A stretch of 64,000 nt of DNA from Dasypus novemcinctus (Eukaryota; Chordata; Mammalia; Cingulata; Dasypodidae). The position numbers and the translations under genes are program-made. Shown piece by piece: positions 58,701 through 64,000 of the stretch. The notes below the pieces were generated by a model. The model searched no databases. It worked only from the letters and a program-made list of their open reading frames with translations, and was not told the origin of the DNA. How positions within the stretch are numbered: position 1 is the stretch's first letter; the number at the start of each line of letters is the position of its first letter. The stretch lies in assembly GCF_030445035.2 (NCBI RefSeq), contig NC_080699.1, positions 1,302,001 to 1,366,000 of the forward strand, read 5' to 3'.

Positions 58701-61700
58701 CTCTTTTTAATAAAATGGGTTTTTGGGGGGGGGGAGGGAGCAGGGCCAGGGGATTCTTTCTGATACAATTGTTACCATACAGCACATACCGAGTGATGAA
58801 GGTTGAGTTTTATTCACAATGCTCCTTTATTCAGTCCTAACCCACTCTCACCTGTGACCTCTCCGTTCCAGGTGGTTTTCGCGCTGTATCCTTCAGAGGA
58901 CCACGACCAACATTGCGGATTGCTTGAAAGTTTTCATGATCGGTACTGAGACCCTGGCAGGGTGGGTGGGCTCCAGGAACAGTCCCCCGACTGAGGGCCA
59001 CATGCCCACAGCCCCCGAGCCTGCTCATGGCACGTCACCCCAAGGCTGTGTGCGGGCTCAGGGGACGCCCGGCTCCCGAGAGCCCGCATTTGTCTGTGGG
59101 TGATGAACGGCGTCAGGAGGGAGAGGCTGTGCGGGGCACCGGCGAGCACGGTGACAGCCCAGAGTGCCCCCGTGGGAGTTGGCGGCAGAGCCGGGCAGGC
59201 AGTGGCCGAGAGGGCGCCTTCTCGCCAGCCCCGGCAGCTCCGATCTCGCCACCCACTAGAGCGGGGCACCACGAGCCCCTCCCTCTCCTCATCTCCGTTT
59301 CCCATCCGTAAACTGGGCGAGGAGTGGGCTGTAAATGTTTATTCTGAAAAAGTGAATTTGCTGAGGTGTGTTTTGGTAATGGACATGGGCGTAGGATAAT
59401 CTTCCCTCAAACTAAAGTGAACTCGTTCTAAAGCCTGGTTGTTTTTTCAGCAGTTGTCATGGAAAGTTTCTGCTGGGTAGGAGTTGCTGATTGGTCTCTG
59501 CTTTTTGGGCACTTGGTAGCCAGAGTGGGTGGAGGAATTGTCACATCATCAGCTGAGTTGGTGTGAAGAGAGGTTTGCCAAGGTGTAGCCAAGCCGTTTT
59601 CTCAGGTTTTCATAGTTATGCTCACTACGGAAGAAAAATAAGTCTCTTCCGTCCACATTTGTTGAAAGAATGTAAAGACTTGAAGAAGCTAAATTGGTAT
59701 TAATTTCTTTTGGGGGATTTTATGCCTATTGTGAAAGGATTACATTTTAATTATTATTTAAATATTTAAATCTTACTGAAGAGCTATGTAAATTTAAGAA
59801 TATCCTATGCCACAGAAGCAAACCACAACGATTCCTCAAATAGCAGAGATGAAGGCATGCTCCCTAAGTTACCTAGTTTTGCATTATTGCAAAGTTACAA
59901 TCCACATTAAGTGTGATTTTATTTTACAGTGGTACTAAATAGCAAAATTACTTAAACATCAAAATGTATGGGAGTTCTGTTCTTTGTTGGCGATGGACAG
60001 ATTCTTTTCTTACTATTACTAAATTCTGCAGGAGCACTTAAAAAGTGGCACAGTTACAACCACGTTTTGCCGGCGCGCGTGGTTGTGTACCGCGATGGAG
60101 TGGGCGACGGCGAGCTCAGGACACTGGTCGAGTATGAAGTTCCCCAGCTGCTGAGCAGCGTGGCAGAATCCAGCTCCAGTGCCGGGTACGACACCGTGTT
60201 CTTCCCGCCACGCTCCCAGCATTGCACACTCAGTTGTAACTACCAAACACATCTCTCTCCAGTTTGTTTTCATGCAGTTAAATTTCTCCCTGTTTCTGCA
60301 TTACGTGCATCATGCGAGCACAGCTGGATGGATTGTCCCTGTGAAAATCCAGGGATAATGGGTTCTCCCCGGAGGGTAGTTGGGACGATGTGGTGTAAGT
60401 AGGTGGGGTTGGCAGCTGTGGGGATGCTGAGTTTGGGCCCTGGAGAAAGGCAGGTGTGCTCTGGAGATAGTGTCATCCGTGAAGATATTCCACGCACGTT
60501 CGTGTGTCGTGGGAAACACCAAGCCCAAATTCAAGCAGAGCCCCTGGATTGCAGGCACTGACGTGCGGTTGAGGTCCACGGAAGGTGCAGCGGGAGTGGA
60601 GATGCAGGGGACAAGACCACCTGCCATGCCAAGCTCGTGGCTCCTCTGCCACATTTCTAGATTCAGCGCAGAGTCTCCCTAAGTGATTATGTGAAGCAGC
60701 AATGCGAGAAACAGATTAGAAACGGGCAGTGGGGGAGGACCGTGATCTTCAATCCGCTCCTTCAGATATTCGGAAAGCGTCTCATCCCAAGCCATGGGCA
60801 AAGCTCCATGTAGGTGCCGCTGCCCAGTGCCCCCACCGGCCGTCCCAGCGGACTGAGTCCTCGCCTTGGTCGGCTGTGGTCAGAGCGGGGAAGCCTCAGA
60901 GCTGGCGGCAGTGCCACCTTCAGCAGCAGCAGCCTGTGTCACCCAGAGTGCCCCTCTCCCTGGCCTCGGGGAAAGTGTCTACTCGTATCACAAAGACGCA
61001 GCTTAGGGAAGTCACGGCTGAAGTGCTGAGTTACTTTTCTTGTACTATAATGTCAAGTGTTAAATGTTTCGGTGTTAAAAACATTCATAGTGAAATTTTA
61101 AAAATAATTAAAATGTTTAAAGATAAATTTCACACTGATCCTTGCATCCCAGAGGTTCCTTCCACAATGGCAAGTATTTGGATTTGACCTTGGCATTTTT
61201 ACTCAGTACTCTATTTTCTTTTTAAAAATTTTTAAAAAAAGATTTAGATTACATAATTGTTACATAAAAAATGTAGGGAATTCCCATATGCCCTGCTCCC
61301 CGCACTGCCCACATTTTCCCACATTAACAACGTCCTTCCTTCGTGAGGTACATTCCTTGCAATTGAGAAAAACACATTTTGGGCTATTGCCACTAAGCAT
61401 GGATTATAGTTTACACTGTAGTTTGCACTCTCTCCCACACAATTCTGTAGGTGATGGTAAGATATATAATGGCCTGTATCTATCATTACAGTGTCATTCA
61501 GGACAATTCCCAAGTCCCCAAAATGCCCCATATTACACCTGTTTTCCCTCTCCCTGACCTCAGAACCTCCAGTGGCCACTGTTTCCACATCAATGATATA
61601 ATTTCTTCCATTGCTTAAAATCACAATAGGTCTATAGTAGAATAACAGTAAGTCCTCTCTAGACCACATTTCATTCCCCAGTCCTGAGGATTCTGGGATG

Positions 61701-63706
61701 GGACACTTGGTCCCTTAGCATTTGACCAAAATGTGTATTTTGTCCATCCATCCACCCAGGCATGAGTTTTGCATGATTCAGCAGGAATGATTTGAGGAGT
61801 AAGAGGAACTGGAGATTCTTCCTTTGATACTCAGAAATAACTGAGAGGAGGATTACAGGTGAAAATTAGGGTGACTATTGCAAATGGAAAGTAGGTAAAT
61901 AAATAGGGAAAAAAAGGAAAAAAACTCTCCTGTCTTCATGTATAATTCTGGATCATCTTTCTTCAGAGGTGCCAGTTGCTGCCCATTGTCCTCTGCCTCT
62001 CCTACCAGATTATACACTGGGCACATGACTTGGCATACCACACTTTTGTAACAAATGAGGAAAATCCCTAGTTAAAAAACTGTGTATCTTAGGGAGGAGG
62101 GTACTTTTATTTTCTATGTTTTGTGATGTTTTCCTAGTCAATTTCTATTTAATTTTTTTAAAAAACCATTTTAAAAATAAGTAGAAAGCTGTGTGGCTTC
62201 GTTTTTGCTCTTCTTATTTTTTAATTTTTAATTTTTATTTTTTAAGTTAGAGATTGTAGGTTTATAGATAAGTCATGTAAAAATAGTGTCCCCATATACC
62301 CCCCATTATTAACACGTTGCCTTAGTGTGCTGCCTTTGTTACAATTGACGAAAGAGTATTGAAAGAGTATTACCGTTGTGCAGTAGTCCACAGTCGACAT
62401 TAGGGCCCTTTCCCCCGTAGCCCCCGTTACTAACACCTGGCGTTAGTGTGGTGCGTTGGTTAGAATTCCCGGAAGGACGTTCTTATAATTGTGCTGTTAA
62501 CCTCAGTCCATCGCCGACATTAGGCTCCATTGAGTTGTCCAGCCCTGTTTTACCTTTTAATTTTTATTCTAGTAACACGTATATGACCTAGCCTCTCTCC
62601 CCTTTACCTGCGTTCCCAGCACGGTTCCCAGCTCCAGACTCTCAGTGGTGGTGGTCAGGAAGAAGTGCTCGCCGCGCTTCTTCACGGAAGTGAGTCGGGC
62701 TCTCCAGAACCCCCCGCTTGGCACCGTCGTGGACTCGGAGGCCACGCGCCCCGGATGGCAAGTACCCTAGCAGTCAGCTACCCGCCGCAGCAGCCACGCT
62801 GCCCCTTCCCACACGGTCCCGTTCCCCACAGGTATGACTTCTACCTGGTCAGCCAGGTGGCCAGGGAGGGCTGTGTCAGCCCCACGTACTACAACGTCAT
62901 CTACGACGACAACGGCCTCAAGCCCGACCACATGCAGAGACTGACCTTCAAGCTGTGCCACCTGTACTACAACTGGCAGGTGCGCAGGCGCGGCCCGATG
63001 GCTCCGAGGCGTCCCCTCGGGGACCGCCACCAGGCACGCGCACCCGGCCCGCTCCTTTCCCAAGTGAGGAGGGGAGGGGCAGCGCCCCGCTGGCCCAGAA
63101 GCTGAGTAGCCGTGGCTGTTGCCCAAGCCTCCCGTAGAGGGGTGTGTGGAGGGTGAGGGCGTCCACCTGCACTGTCCTTCACGAGCTCCGAAGCGGTCAG
63201 GGAGACACTTAGTCCATGGCACAGTGGAGGACGCTGAAGGCAACGTGGACACTGTGTCCGGTGGAAGGGCCGAGGGCGGGGTCTGTCCTGTACTGCCGGG
63301 CGGTCACGGTCCCAAGCCAGGGCTGGCACTGAGCCCGTGGGACAGCCGGGCACGGGACACAGATTAGCCCAGTCGGGGTGGCGCTGGGAAGCCGCACTGG
63401 CCCTTCCCTCCCTGCCCAGGGAGGTTACACGTCCAGGGAGCTAGGTTGCCCTTTGTTGGTTGGCTTTAGTTATTGTTTGCCCAGAAACAAGTGACATGGT
63501 GTAAGTAACAGTGGATGGAAGAACTCAGAAAAAATCACCTTAAGAACAGGCTAGCCCATCAGCACTTATCAGTACTATTTGCTCCTCAGGGCTTGATCAG
63601 CGTCCCGGCCCCCTGCCAGTACGCACACAAGCTGACCTTCCTGGTGGCACAGAGCATCCACCGCGAGCCGAGCCTGGAGCTAGCCAGCTCCCTCCACTAC
63701 CTGTGA
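22713..63706 (+). CDS. PIWIL4: PIWI-like protein 4 (HIWI2/MIWI2), whole gene, 20 coding exons
   Basis: Twenty coding exons join in frame to 2565 nt (854 residues plus stop); the human protein is 852. By family knowledge it binds piRNAs, is loaded in the cytoplasm, enters the nucleus of fetal male germ cells and directs silencing and DNA methylation of young transposons. Seen in order: an Arg/Gly-rich disordered N-terminus, an N domain, PAZ (about 268-382), MID (about 460-610, with Tyr557, Lys561, Gln573 and Lys600 as likely 5'-phosphate contacts), and PIWI (about 612-850). The catalytic triad positions are Asp621 (VGVDVCKD), Asp691 (YRDGVGDG) and His829 (YAHKL). Asn659 sits where slicer PIWIs carry the glutamate finger. 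No frameshift or stop was found. The gene follows FUT4 as in human. I joined exons by similarity remembered from the family; RNA would confirm the ends. Confidence 0.95.
22808..22975. repeat. CCCTG/CCCGG pentanucleotide-type GC-rich repeat in intron 1
   Basis: Begins about 12 bp after the exon 1 donor: repeated GCCCTGCCCTGCC and GCCCGGCCCGG units, ending in a C-run at 22967-22977. The minus strand is strongly G-rich. Confidence 0.8.
23976..24054 (+). CDS. PIWIL4: PIWIL4 coding exon 2 (residues 29-54)
   Basis: Acceptor TTTTAG, donor GTAAGT. Encodes [20 protein letters not shown] and on, part of the low-complexity N-terminus. DLSDNEAS is the conserved anchor to the human protein. Ends phase 1. 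The 245-bp intron 2 holds nothing notable. Confidence 0.85.
24300..24431 (+). CDS. PIWIL4: PIWIL4 coding exon 3 (residues 55-98)
   Basis: Acceptor TTTTAG, donor GTACCC. Ends with [15 protein letters not shown], nearly identical to human and leading into the N domain. Phase 1 to 1. Intron 3 (24432-28651) holds an antisense L1 (25347-26918), SINEs at 26219-27715, and an unassigned GC-rich part at 27720-28600. Confidence 0.9.
25347..26918 (-). mobile_element. L1 3' half, antisense, split by a SINE
   Basis: The T-run at about 25349 is the antisense poly(A). The 3'UTR-like text (GAGTTCCCATATTCC, later TAGTCCATAGTTTATTTTAG) and L1 end sequence run to 26218, resume after the SINE at 26630, and reach ORF2 3' sequence (GATCCATTCTGAGTTAATTT) by 26800. 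A SINE cluster follows at 26919. Confidence 0.75.
26219..26629 (-). mobile_element. Long-type DAS-like SINE nested in L1
   Basis: Antisense copy: T-rich left edge, TGTGTCCATTCGCTGTGTGT, and at the right end ATATGAGCCACATCTGCTTCC (head complement). It interrupts the L1 around it, so it is the younger insertion. Confidence 0.85.
26919..27715 (+). mobile_element. Run of four short DAS-like SINEs in tandem
   Basis: Four heads in the same orientation begin near 26919, 27088, 27259 and 27541. Each has an A-box-like TGTGGCTCAAG or GGTGGCTCAAG and a B-box-like GGTTCRGTTC, followed by GATGA/ACAA-rich tails of different length. They differ in sequence, so they look like repeated insertion into one another's A-rich tails rather than a recent duplication. 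Confidence 0.8.
28652..28866 (+). CDS. PIWIL4: PIWIL4 coding exon 4 (residues 99-170)
   Basis: Acceptor CCTTAG, donor GTATAG. Encodes [20 protein letters not shown] followed by [11 protein letters not shown], the most conserved N-domain block. Ends phase 0 with QKLKEK. Intron 4 (28867-33286): 28870-30050 AT-rich and unassigned; 30050-32460 GC-rich with a G-rich minisatellite-like stretch at 31270-31410; then SINEs at 32475-32685 and 32872-33257. Confidence 0.97.
32475..32685 (+). mobile_element. Two short DAS-like SINEs in tandem
   Basis: First head at about 32475 (GGGAGCAGATGTGGCTCAAG), second at about 32598 (GATGATGTGGCTCAGTGG). Each has a B-box-like TTCAGTTCCC or GGGTTCAATCCC. The second ends in an A-run. 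Confidence 0.75.
32872..33257 (-). mobile_element. Long-type DAS-like SINE next to exon 5
   Basis: Antisense copy ending CCAAGTCCGCTTCCTAG. Only about 30 bp remain between it and the first base of exon 5. Confidence 0.85.
33287..33408 (+). CDS. PIWIL4: PIWIL4 coding exon 5 (residues 171-210)
   Basis: Acceptor TTCCCAG, donor GTGAGC. Encodes [20 protein letters not shown] and on to [13 protein letters not shown] perfect TATTAAC branch-point-like motif lies at 33265-33271, in the short space left by the upstream SINE. Ends phase 2. Intron 5 has a minisatellite at 33550-33755 and a T-run at 33843-33858, then GC-rich unassigned DNA. Confidence 0.97.
33550..33755. repeat. Intron 5 minisatellite, unit about 33-36 bp
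   Basis: Six degenerate copies built around ACACACTCGGGCAGTCGTGT with CCACGCCC between them. Confidence 0.75.
34890..34970 (+). CDS. PIWIL4: PIWIL4 coding exon 6 (residues 211-237)
   Basis: Acceptor CTTGCAG, donor GTAGGT. Encodes [20 protein letters not shown] then VEIPQY, the linker before PAZ and strongly conserved. Phase 2 to 2. Intron 6 (34971-36372) is GC-rich in 35250-36020 with nothing assigned, then L1-end fragments at 36165-36345. Confidence 0.96.
36165..36345 (-). mobile_element. L1-type 3' end fragments, antisense
   Basis: T-run, then AATGTTATATTAAGAAAC and GGAGGTTCCCATATCACCCA as in the copy at 12290. A second partial copy follows at 36278 (ATGTTACATTTTAAG...GAGGTTCCC), which ends about 30 bp before exon 7. 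Confidence 0.6.
36373..36567 (+). CDS. PIWIL4: PIWIL4 coding exon 7 (residues 238-302)
   Basis: Acceptor TTGTAAG, donor GTGAGA. Encodes [20 protein letters not shown] and on to LLGRVVLT, entering the PAZ domain. Far more GC-rich than exons 4-6. Residues 272-294 (around [17 protein letters not shown]) diverge most from human. Ends phase 2. Intron 7 starts with the large minisatellite. Confidence 0.95.
36722..37640. repeat. Large C-rich minisatellite in intron 7, unit about 22-24 bp
   Basis: About 40 units of CTCCCTGCTC + C-run + ACACCCG. A block beginning near 36891 recurs 271 bp later near 37162 with few differences, including the same TTTCCC, ACGCG/ACGCA and CCAGCTACCC variants, so there is a higher-order duplication. 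The coding strand is C-rich and the template strand G-rich. The long open frames here on both strands are repeat translations. Confidence 0.92.
38543..38654 (+). CDS. PIWIL4: PIWIL4 coding exon 8 (residues 303-340)
   Basis: Acceptor TTACCAG, donor GTGGGC. Encodes [20 protein letters not shown] and on to YVDYYRQ, the PAZ core that binds the piRNA 3' end in this family. Phase 2 to 0. Intron 8 holds an L1 3'UTR (38985-39270), unassigned DNA at 39400-40830 and a MIR (40835-40950). Confidence 0.97.
38985..39270 (+). mobile_element. L1 3'UTR fragment, sense
   Basis: GAACCCAGTTACATGGACTG, TGGTTAATCATAGAATG and AGTTGTAACCAACGTACCAC match the complement of the antisense L1 ends elsewhere in the window. 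An A-rich tail lies at 39258-39270. Confidence 0.6.
40835..40950 (+). repeat. MIR SINE
   Basis: MIR core order: CCCTCATTTCACAGACAGGG, GGAGGTTAAGTAACG, GGGGTTCGAACTGGGAATC. Confidence 0.7.
41412..41535 (+). CDS. PIWIL4: PIWIL4 coding exon 9 (residues 341-381)
   Basis: Acceptor TTTCCAG, donor GTAACG. Encodes [20 protein letters not shown] and on to [11 protein letters not shown], the end of PAZ. Phase 0 to 1. Intron 9 (41536-44540) holds a G-rich minisatellite at 42120-42385, AT-rich DNA, an antisense L1 with a possible pseudogene piece, and GC-rich DNA before exon 10. Confidence 0.97.
42120..42385. repeat. Intron 9 minisatellite, 16-bp G-rich unit
   Basis: Unit GTGCCGAGGGGGCCCG with variants GTGCTGCTGGTGCC and GTACTGAGGGGGGCC; roughly 15 copies. 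The RNA strand is G-rich. Confidence 0.88.
43365..44060 (-). mobile_element. L1-derived sequence, antisense, with an inserted segment
   Basis: 43370-43460 resembles the L1-type 3' end (T-run, then TTCTTAGATCACAAAAA...GAGGTTG). 43790-44060 is antisense L1 ORF2 3' sequence (GATCCATTTTGAGTTAATTT, GACTGAAGAGACT). The stretch 43490-43775 between them is different. Confidence 0.55.
43490..43775 (-). pseudogene. Possible processed-pseudogene fragment of a coiled-coil protein
   Basis: The minus strand reads a helical, Glu/Leu-rich peptide ([20 protein letters not shown], then [15 protein letters not shown]) broken by in-frame stops. I do not recognise the parent gene. It could instead be a poorly known part of the surrounding repeat. 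Confidence 0.3.
44541..44658 (+). CDS. PIWIL4: PIWIL4 coding exon 10 (residues 382-420)
   Basis: Acceptor TTTCCCAG, donor GTGCTG. Encodes [20 protein letters not shown] and on to LARLADDIQ, the linker after PAZ. Phase 1 to 2. Intron 10 has a degenerate tandem duplication of about 67 bp at 44865-44990, AT-rich DNA at 45200-45600 and a MIR near 46262. Confidence 0.96.
46262..46485 (+). repeat. MIR SINE
   Basis: GAGCACTTAGTACACGGCAG, then CTAACCACTGTGCCACAC at the right end, in MIR order; diverged. Confidence 0.65.
46718..46829 (+). CDS. PIWIL4: PIWIL4 coding exon 11 (residues 421-458)
   Basis: Acceptor TCAACAG, donor GTAAGT. Encodes [20 protein letters not shown] then [18 protein letters not shown] second possible donor (GTAGTA) sits 3 bp upstream; GTAAGT is the stronger. 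Phase 2 to 0. Intron 11 (46830-49743) holds an L1-type element (47470-48200) and GC-rich DNA with long shadow frames at 48580-49730. Confidence 0.95.
47470..48200 (-). mobile_element. L1-type 3' end, antisense
   Basis: Parallel in order to the copy at 12290-13392: GGGATTCCCACATACCC, AGTGTGGTGCATTTGTTACA, CAGTGTCTTGCAGGACAACT, GAGTCCAGTGACCTGGAGAG. No SINE is nested in this one. Confidence 0.7.
49744..49928 (+). CDS. PIWIL4: PIWIL4 coding exon 12 (residues 459-519)
   Basis: Acceptor TTCTCAG, donor GTGAGA. Encodes [20 protein letters not shown] and on to MGFNVDYPK, the start of the MID domain. Phase 0 to 2. Intron 12 (49929-51899) is AT-rich; an old L2/MIR-class trace lies at about 50430-50560, and otherwise nothing is seen. 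Confidence 0.96.
51900..51972 (+). CDS. PIWIL4: PIWIL4 coding exon 13 (residues 520-544)
   Basis: Acceptor TATGTAG, donor GTAAGT. Encodes [20 protein letters not shown] then NVQL. Phase 2 to 0. Intron 13 holds a SINE (52667-53000); the rest is unassigned. Confidence 0.95.
52667..53000 (-). mobile_element. DAS-like SINE, antisense
   Basis: Bounded by a 13-bp target-site duplication CCGGCATCTGTTT at 52654-52666 and 53001-53013. The right end holds the head complement (GGAGCCACAGCCACTTCC). Part of the body is internally duplicated (TGTCTGCTCTCTGTGTCCAT occurs twice). Confidence 0.88.
54020..54220 (+). CDS. PIWIL4: PIWIL4 coding exon 14 (residues 545-611)
   Basis: Acceptor TTTTCAG, donor GTGAGC. 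The MID core: YYDSIKKYL, then [13 protein letters not shown], then [18 protein letters not shown]. Tyr557, Lys561, Gln573 and Lys600 correspond to the family's 5'-phosphate-binding set. Phase 0 to 0. Intron 14 has a tandem repeat pair (54752-55842) and a minisatellite (55893-56035). Confidence 0.98.
54752..55842. repeat. Two tandem copies of an unnamed interspersed repeat
   Basis: Copy 1 is about 54752-55340 and copy 2 about 55346-55842. They share GAAATACCAG, GGAGCTCACAGATACCAGGC, TGGAGCAAGA(C/T)GGCTGCCGA and the end TTTTTGGAATTCATC...CAAACTGCT. An antisense AATAAA (TTTATTGGG) in copy 2 is compatible with an LTR, but I cannot assign a family. Confidence 0.75.
55893..56035. repeat. Intron 14 minisatellite, unit about 25 bp
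   Basis: Five to six copies of GGTACGTGCCCTG + CCCTTCCCTCCA with small variants, ending about 170 bp before exon 15. Confidence 0.8.
56208..56311 (+). CDS. PIWIL4: PIWIL4 coding exon 15 (residues 612-645)
   Basis: Acceptor CTTGCAG, donor GTACGT. Encodes [20 protein letters not shown] then [14 protein letters not shown]. Asp621 in VGVDVCKD is the first catalytic aspartate of the RNase H-like PIWI fold. Phase 0 to 2. Intron 15 holds a MIR (56585-56815), a mariner (57067-58010), and a MIR split by SINEs (58141-58690). Confidence 0.98.
56585..56815 (-). repeat. MIR SINE
   Basis: Antisense MIR order: GGAATTAGATTGCCTGGG, CACTGTGCCTCAGTGTAA, GGTGCTTGGTAATACTCAGC. Confidence 0.6.
57067..58010 (-). 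mobile_element. Hsmar1-like mariner transposon, truncated, dead
   Basis: The left inverted repeat (from about 57080) starts TTAGGTTGGTGCAAAAGGAA, the Hsmar1/MADE1 pattern. The transposase reads on the minus strand: [19 protein letters not shown], then LHDNA, then [11 protein letters not shown] followed by a stop, then [22 protein letters not shown] and SPDLSPTD carry two of the three catalytic aspartates. It has stops, frameshifts and a small internal duplication near 57776-57830. The right end stops inside the N-terminal DNA-binding region; no second inverted repeat is seen. Confidence 0.88.
58141..58690 (+). repeat. MIR SINE split by DAS-like SINEs
   Basis: Left MIR part at 58141-58201 (CTCTGTGCCAAACCCTATGC), right part at 58538-58690 (CACATCTCCTTTTACATATG). 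Between them lie two antisense SINE copies, with a TGTAATTTA duplication at 58193-58201 and 58529-58537. Confidence 0.8.
58202..58528 (-). mobile_element. Two antisense DAS-like SINEs inserted in a MIR
   Basis: Heads (complement) end near 58373 (GAGCCACATCCGCTTCC) and 58528 (GAGCCACATCTGCTCCC). B-box complements (GGAACCAAACCCGGGACCTC and GGAACCAAACCTGGGACCTC) are present in both. Confidence 0.85.
58872..58942 (+). CDS. PIWIL4: PIWIL4 coding exon 16 (residues 646-669)
   Basis: Acceptor GTTCCAG, donor GTACTG. Encodes [20 protein letters not shown] then FMI. Asn659 (TTTNIADC) aligns with the glutamate of QELVDGLKV in PIWIL1. Phase 2 to 1. Intron 16: GC-rich at 58950-59320, AT-rich after, nothing assigned. 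Confidence 0.96.
60032..60185 (+). CDS. PIWIL4: PIWIL4 coding exon 17 (residues 670-720)
   Basis: Acceptor TCTGCAG, donor GTACGA. Encodes [20 protein letters not shown] then [20 protein letters not shown] and [10 protein letters not shown]. Asp691 in YRDGVGDG is the second catalytic aspartate. Phase 1 to 2. Intron 17 holds unique DNA and two L1-type fragments. Confidence 0.97.
61215..61700 (-). mobile_element. L1-type 3' end, antisense
   Basis: GGGAATTCCCATATGCCC, CAGTGTCATTCAGGACAATT, CCTCCAGTGGCCACTGTTTC and ATTCCCCAGTCCTGAGGATT follow the order of the copy at 12290-13392. Confidence 0.7.
62210..62530 (-). mobile_element. Older L1 3' end fragment, antisense
   Basis: GTGTCCCCATATACCCCC followed by ATTATTAACACGTTGCC. 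A second diverged version (GTTACTAACACCTGGCGTTA) follows, so part is duplicated. Confidence 0.5.
62620..62757 (+). CDS. PIWIL4: PIWIL4 coding exon 18 (residues 721-766)
   Basis: Encodes [20 protein letters not shown] and on to [13 protein letters not shown]. Acceptor CCCAG at 62619; a second in-frame acceptor CCCAG ends at 62631, 12 nt later, and would drop four residues. The donor is GC (GCAAGT at 62758): only this joins in frame to exon 19 and restores the Trp of EWYDFY-type sequence. The next GT (62762) would break the frame. Confidence 0.92.
62832..62979 (+). CDS. PIWIL4: PIWIL4 coding exon 19 (residues 767-816)
   Basis: Acceptor CCACAG, donor GTGCGC. Encodes [20 protein letters not shown] then [20 protein letters not shown] and LCHLYYNWQ, a conserved PIWI block. 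The last codon is CAG (Gln816), where the family has Pro (NWPG). Phase 2 to 0. The 610-bp intron 19 has no recognised element. Confidence 0.97.
63590..63706 (+). CDS. PIWIL4: PIWIL4 coding exon 20 (residues 817-854, stop)
   Basis: Acceptor CTCCTCAG. Encodes [20 protein letters not shown] then [18 protein letters not shown] and TGA. His829 in YAHKL is the third catalytic residue. The hydrophobic C-terminal Leu that packs in the PIWI core is retained. Confidence 0.97.
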   Translation, partial: GLISVPAPCQYAHKLTFLVAQSIHREPSLELASSLHYL

Positions 63707-63937
63707 CGGGAGAGCCCTGCACCACCGACAACGAGTCTCAGGAGCTGGAAAACTTCGTCCACGTCGCCCACAAGCGCAAGGCTGTACTGGGCAAAAGGGA
63801 GAGTTTTGTTTTAATTTCTGAAACAAAACCAAGCAAAACCCTCTTAATCTGAAATAGTTCAGATTAAATGGTCTGTTATTTTTATTTTATTTTAAAGAGT
63901 CATATGTTTGGGAGTAATTCTCATTGTTGCACATGGG

Positions 63938-63943
63938 ATTAAA
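63938..63943 (+). terminator. Candidate PIWIL4 poly(A) signal ATTAAA
   Basis: ATTAAA about 230 bp after the stop in an AT-rich 3'UTR. A second ATTAAA lies at about 63864. The cleavage site cannot be seen. Confidence 0.45.
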
Positions 63944-64000
63944 ATATACCATCACCTATAGGGAATTCCACAAAGCTGAATGTCTTGTAGGAAAATAAGC

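Overview
The window is placental-mammal genomic DNA, most probably from an armadillo (Xenarthra, Dasypus-like). Two things point there. The first is about a dozen tRNA-derived SINE copies of the kind described as DAS-SINEs in armadillos, with heads reading GGAAGCAGATGTGGCTCAAG. The second is the general texture: old MIR and L1 copies, spliced genes and CpG islands. The species call is an inference from the SINE family, not a proof.

Two protein genes lie on the + strand, in the order known from human 11q21. FUT4 (619-1740) is an intact single-exon alpha-1,3-fucosyltransferase gene inside a CpG island. PIWIL4 (22713-63706) is complete: 20 coding exons can be joined without a frame break into an 854-residue PIWI-clade Argonaute. 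The protein has an Arg/Gly-rich N-terminus, PAZ, MID and PIWI domains. Every PIWIL4 intron is GT-AG except intron 18, which uses a GC donor. A poly(A) signal candidate lies about 230 bp after the stop.

Layout: 1-1760 is the FUT4 CpG island and CDS. 1741 to about 6800 is likely FUT4 3'UTR plus unique sequence with one SINE. 10900-13400 holds antisense L1-type sequence with a nested SINE. 14720-14995 is a 28-bp minisatellite. 15233-16084 is an antisense retroviral LTR. 16567-16840 is an MLT1-like LTR. 20030-21440 is a decayed L1 ORF2. 22250-23090 is the PIWIL4 CpG island and exon 1. 22713-63706 is PIWIL4, whose introns carry L1, SINE, MIR and mariner copies and several GC-rich minisatellites, the largest about 920 bp in intron 7.

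The two genes are neighbours but not functional partners. FUT4 makes Lewis-x type glycans in the Golgi. PIWIL4 is the nuclear piRNA effector that directs transposon silencing in fetal male germ cells. I found no undescribed multi-gene system. The points most worth checking are catalytic-site residues of PIWIL4 (Asn659 at the glutamate-finger position, Asp691 present), the GC-AG intron with nearby tandem acceptors, the structured intron 7 minisatellite, and an Hsmar1-like mariner in a xenarthran genome.
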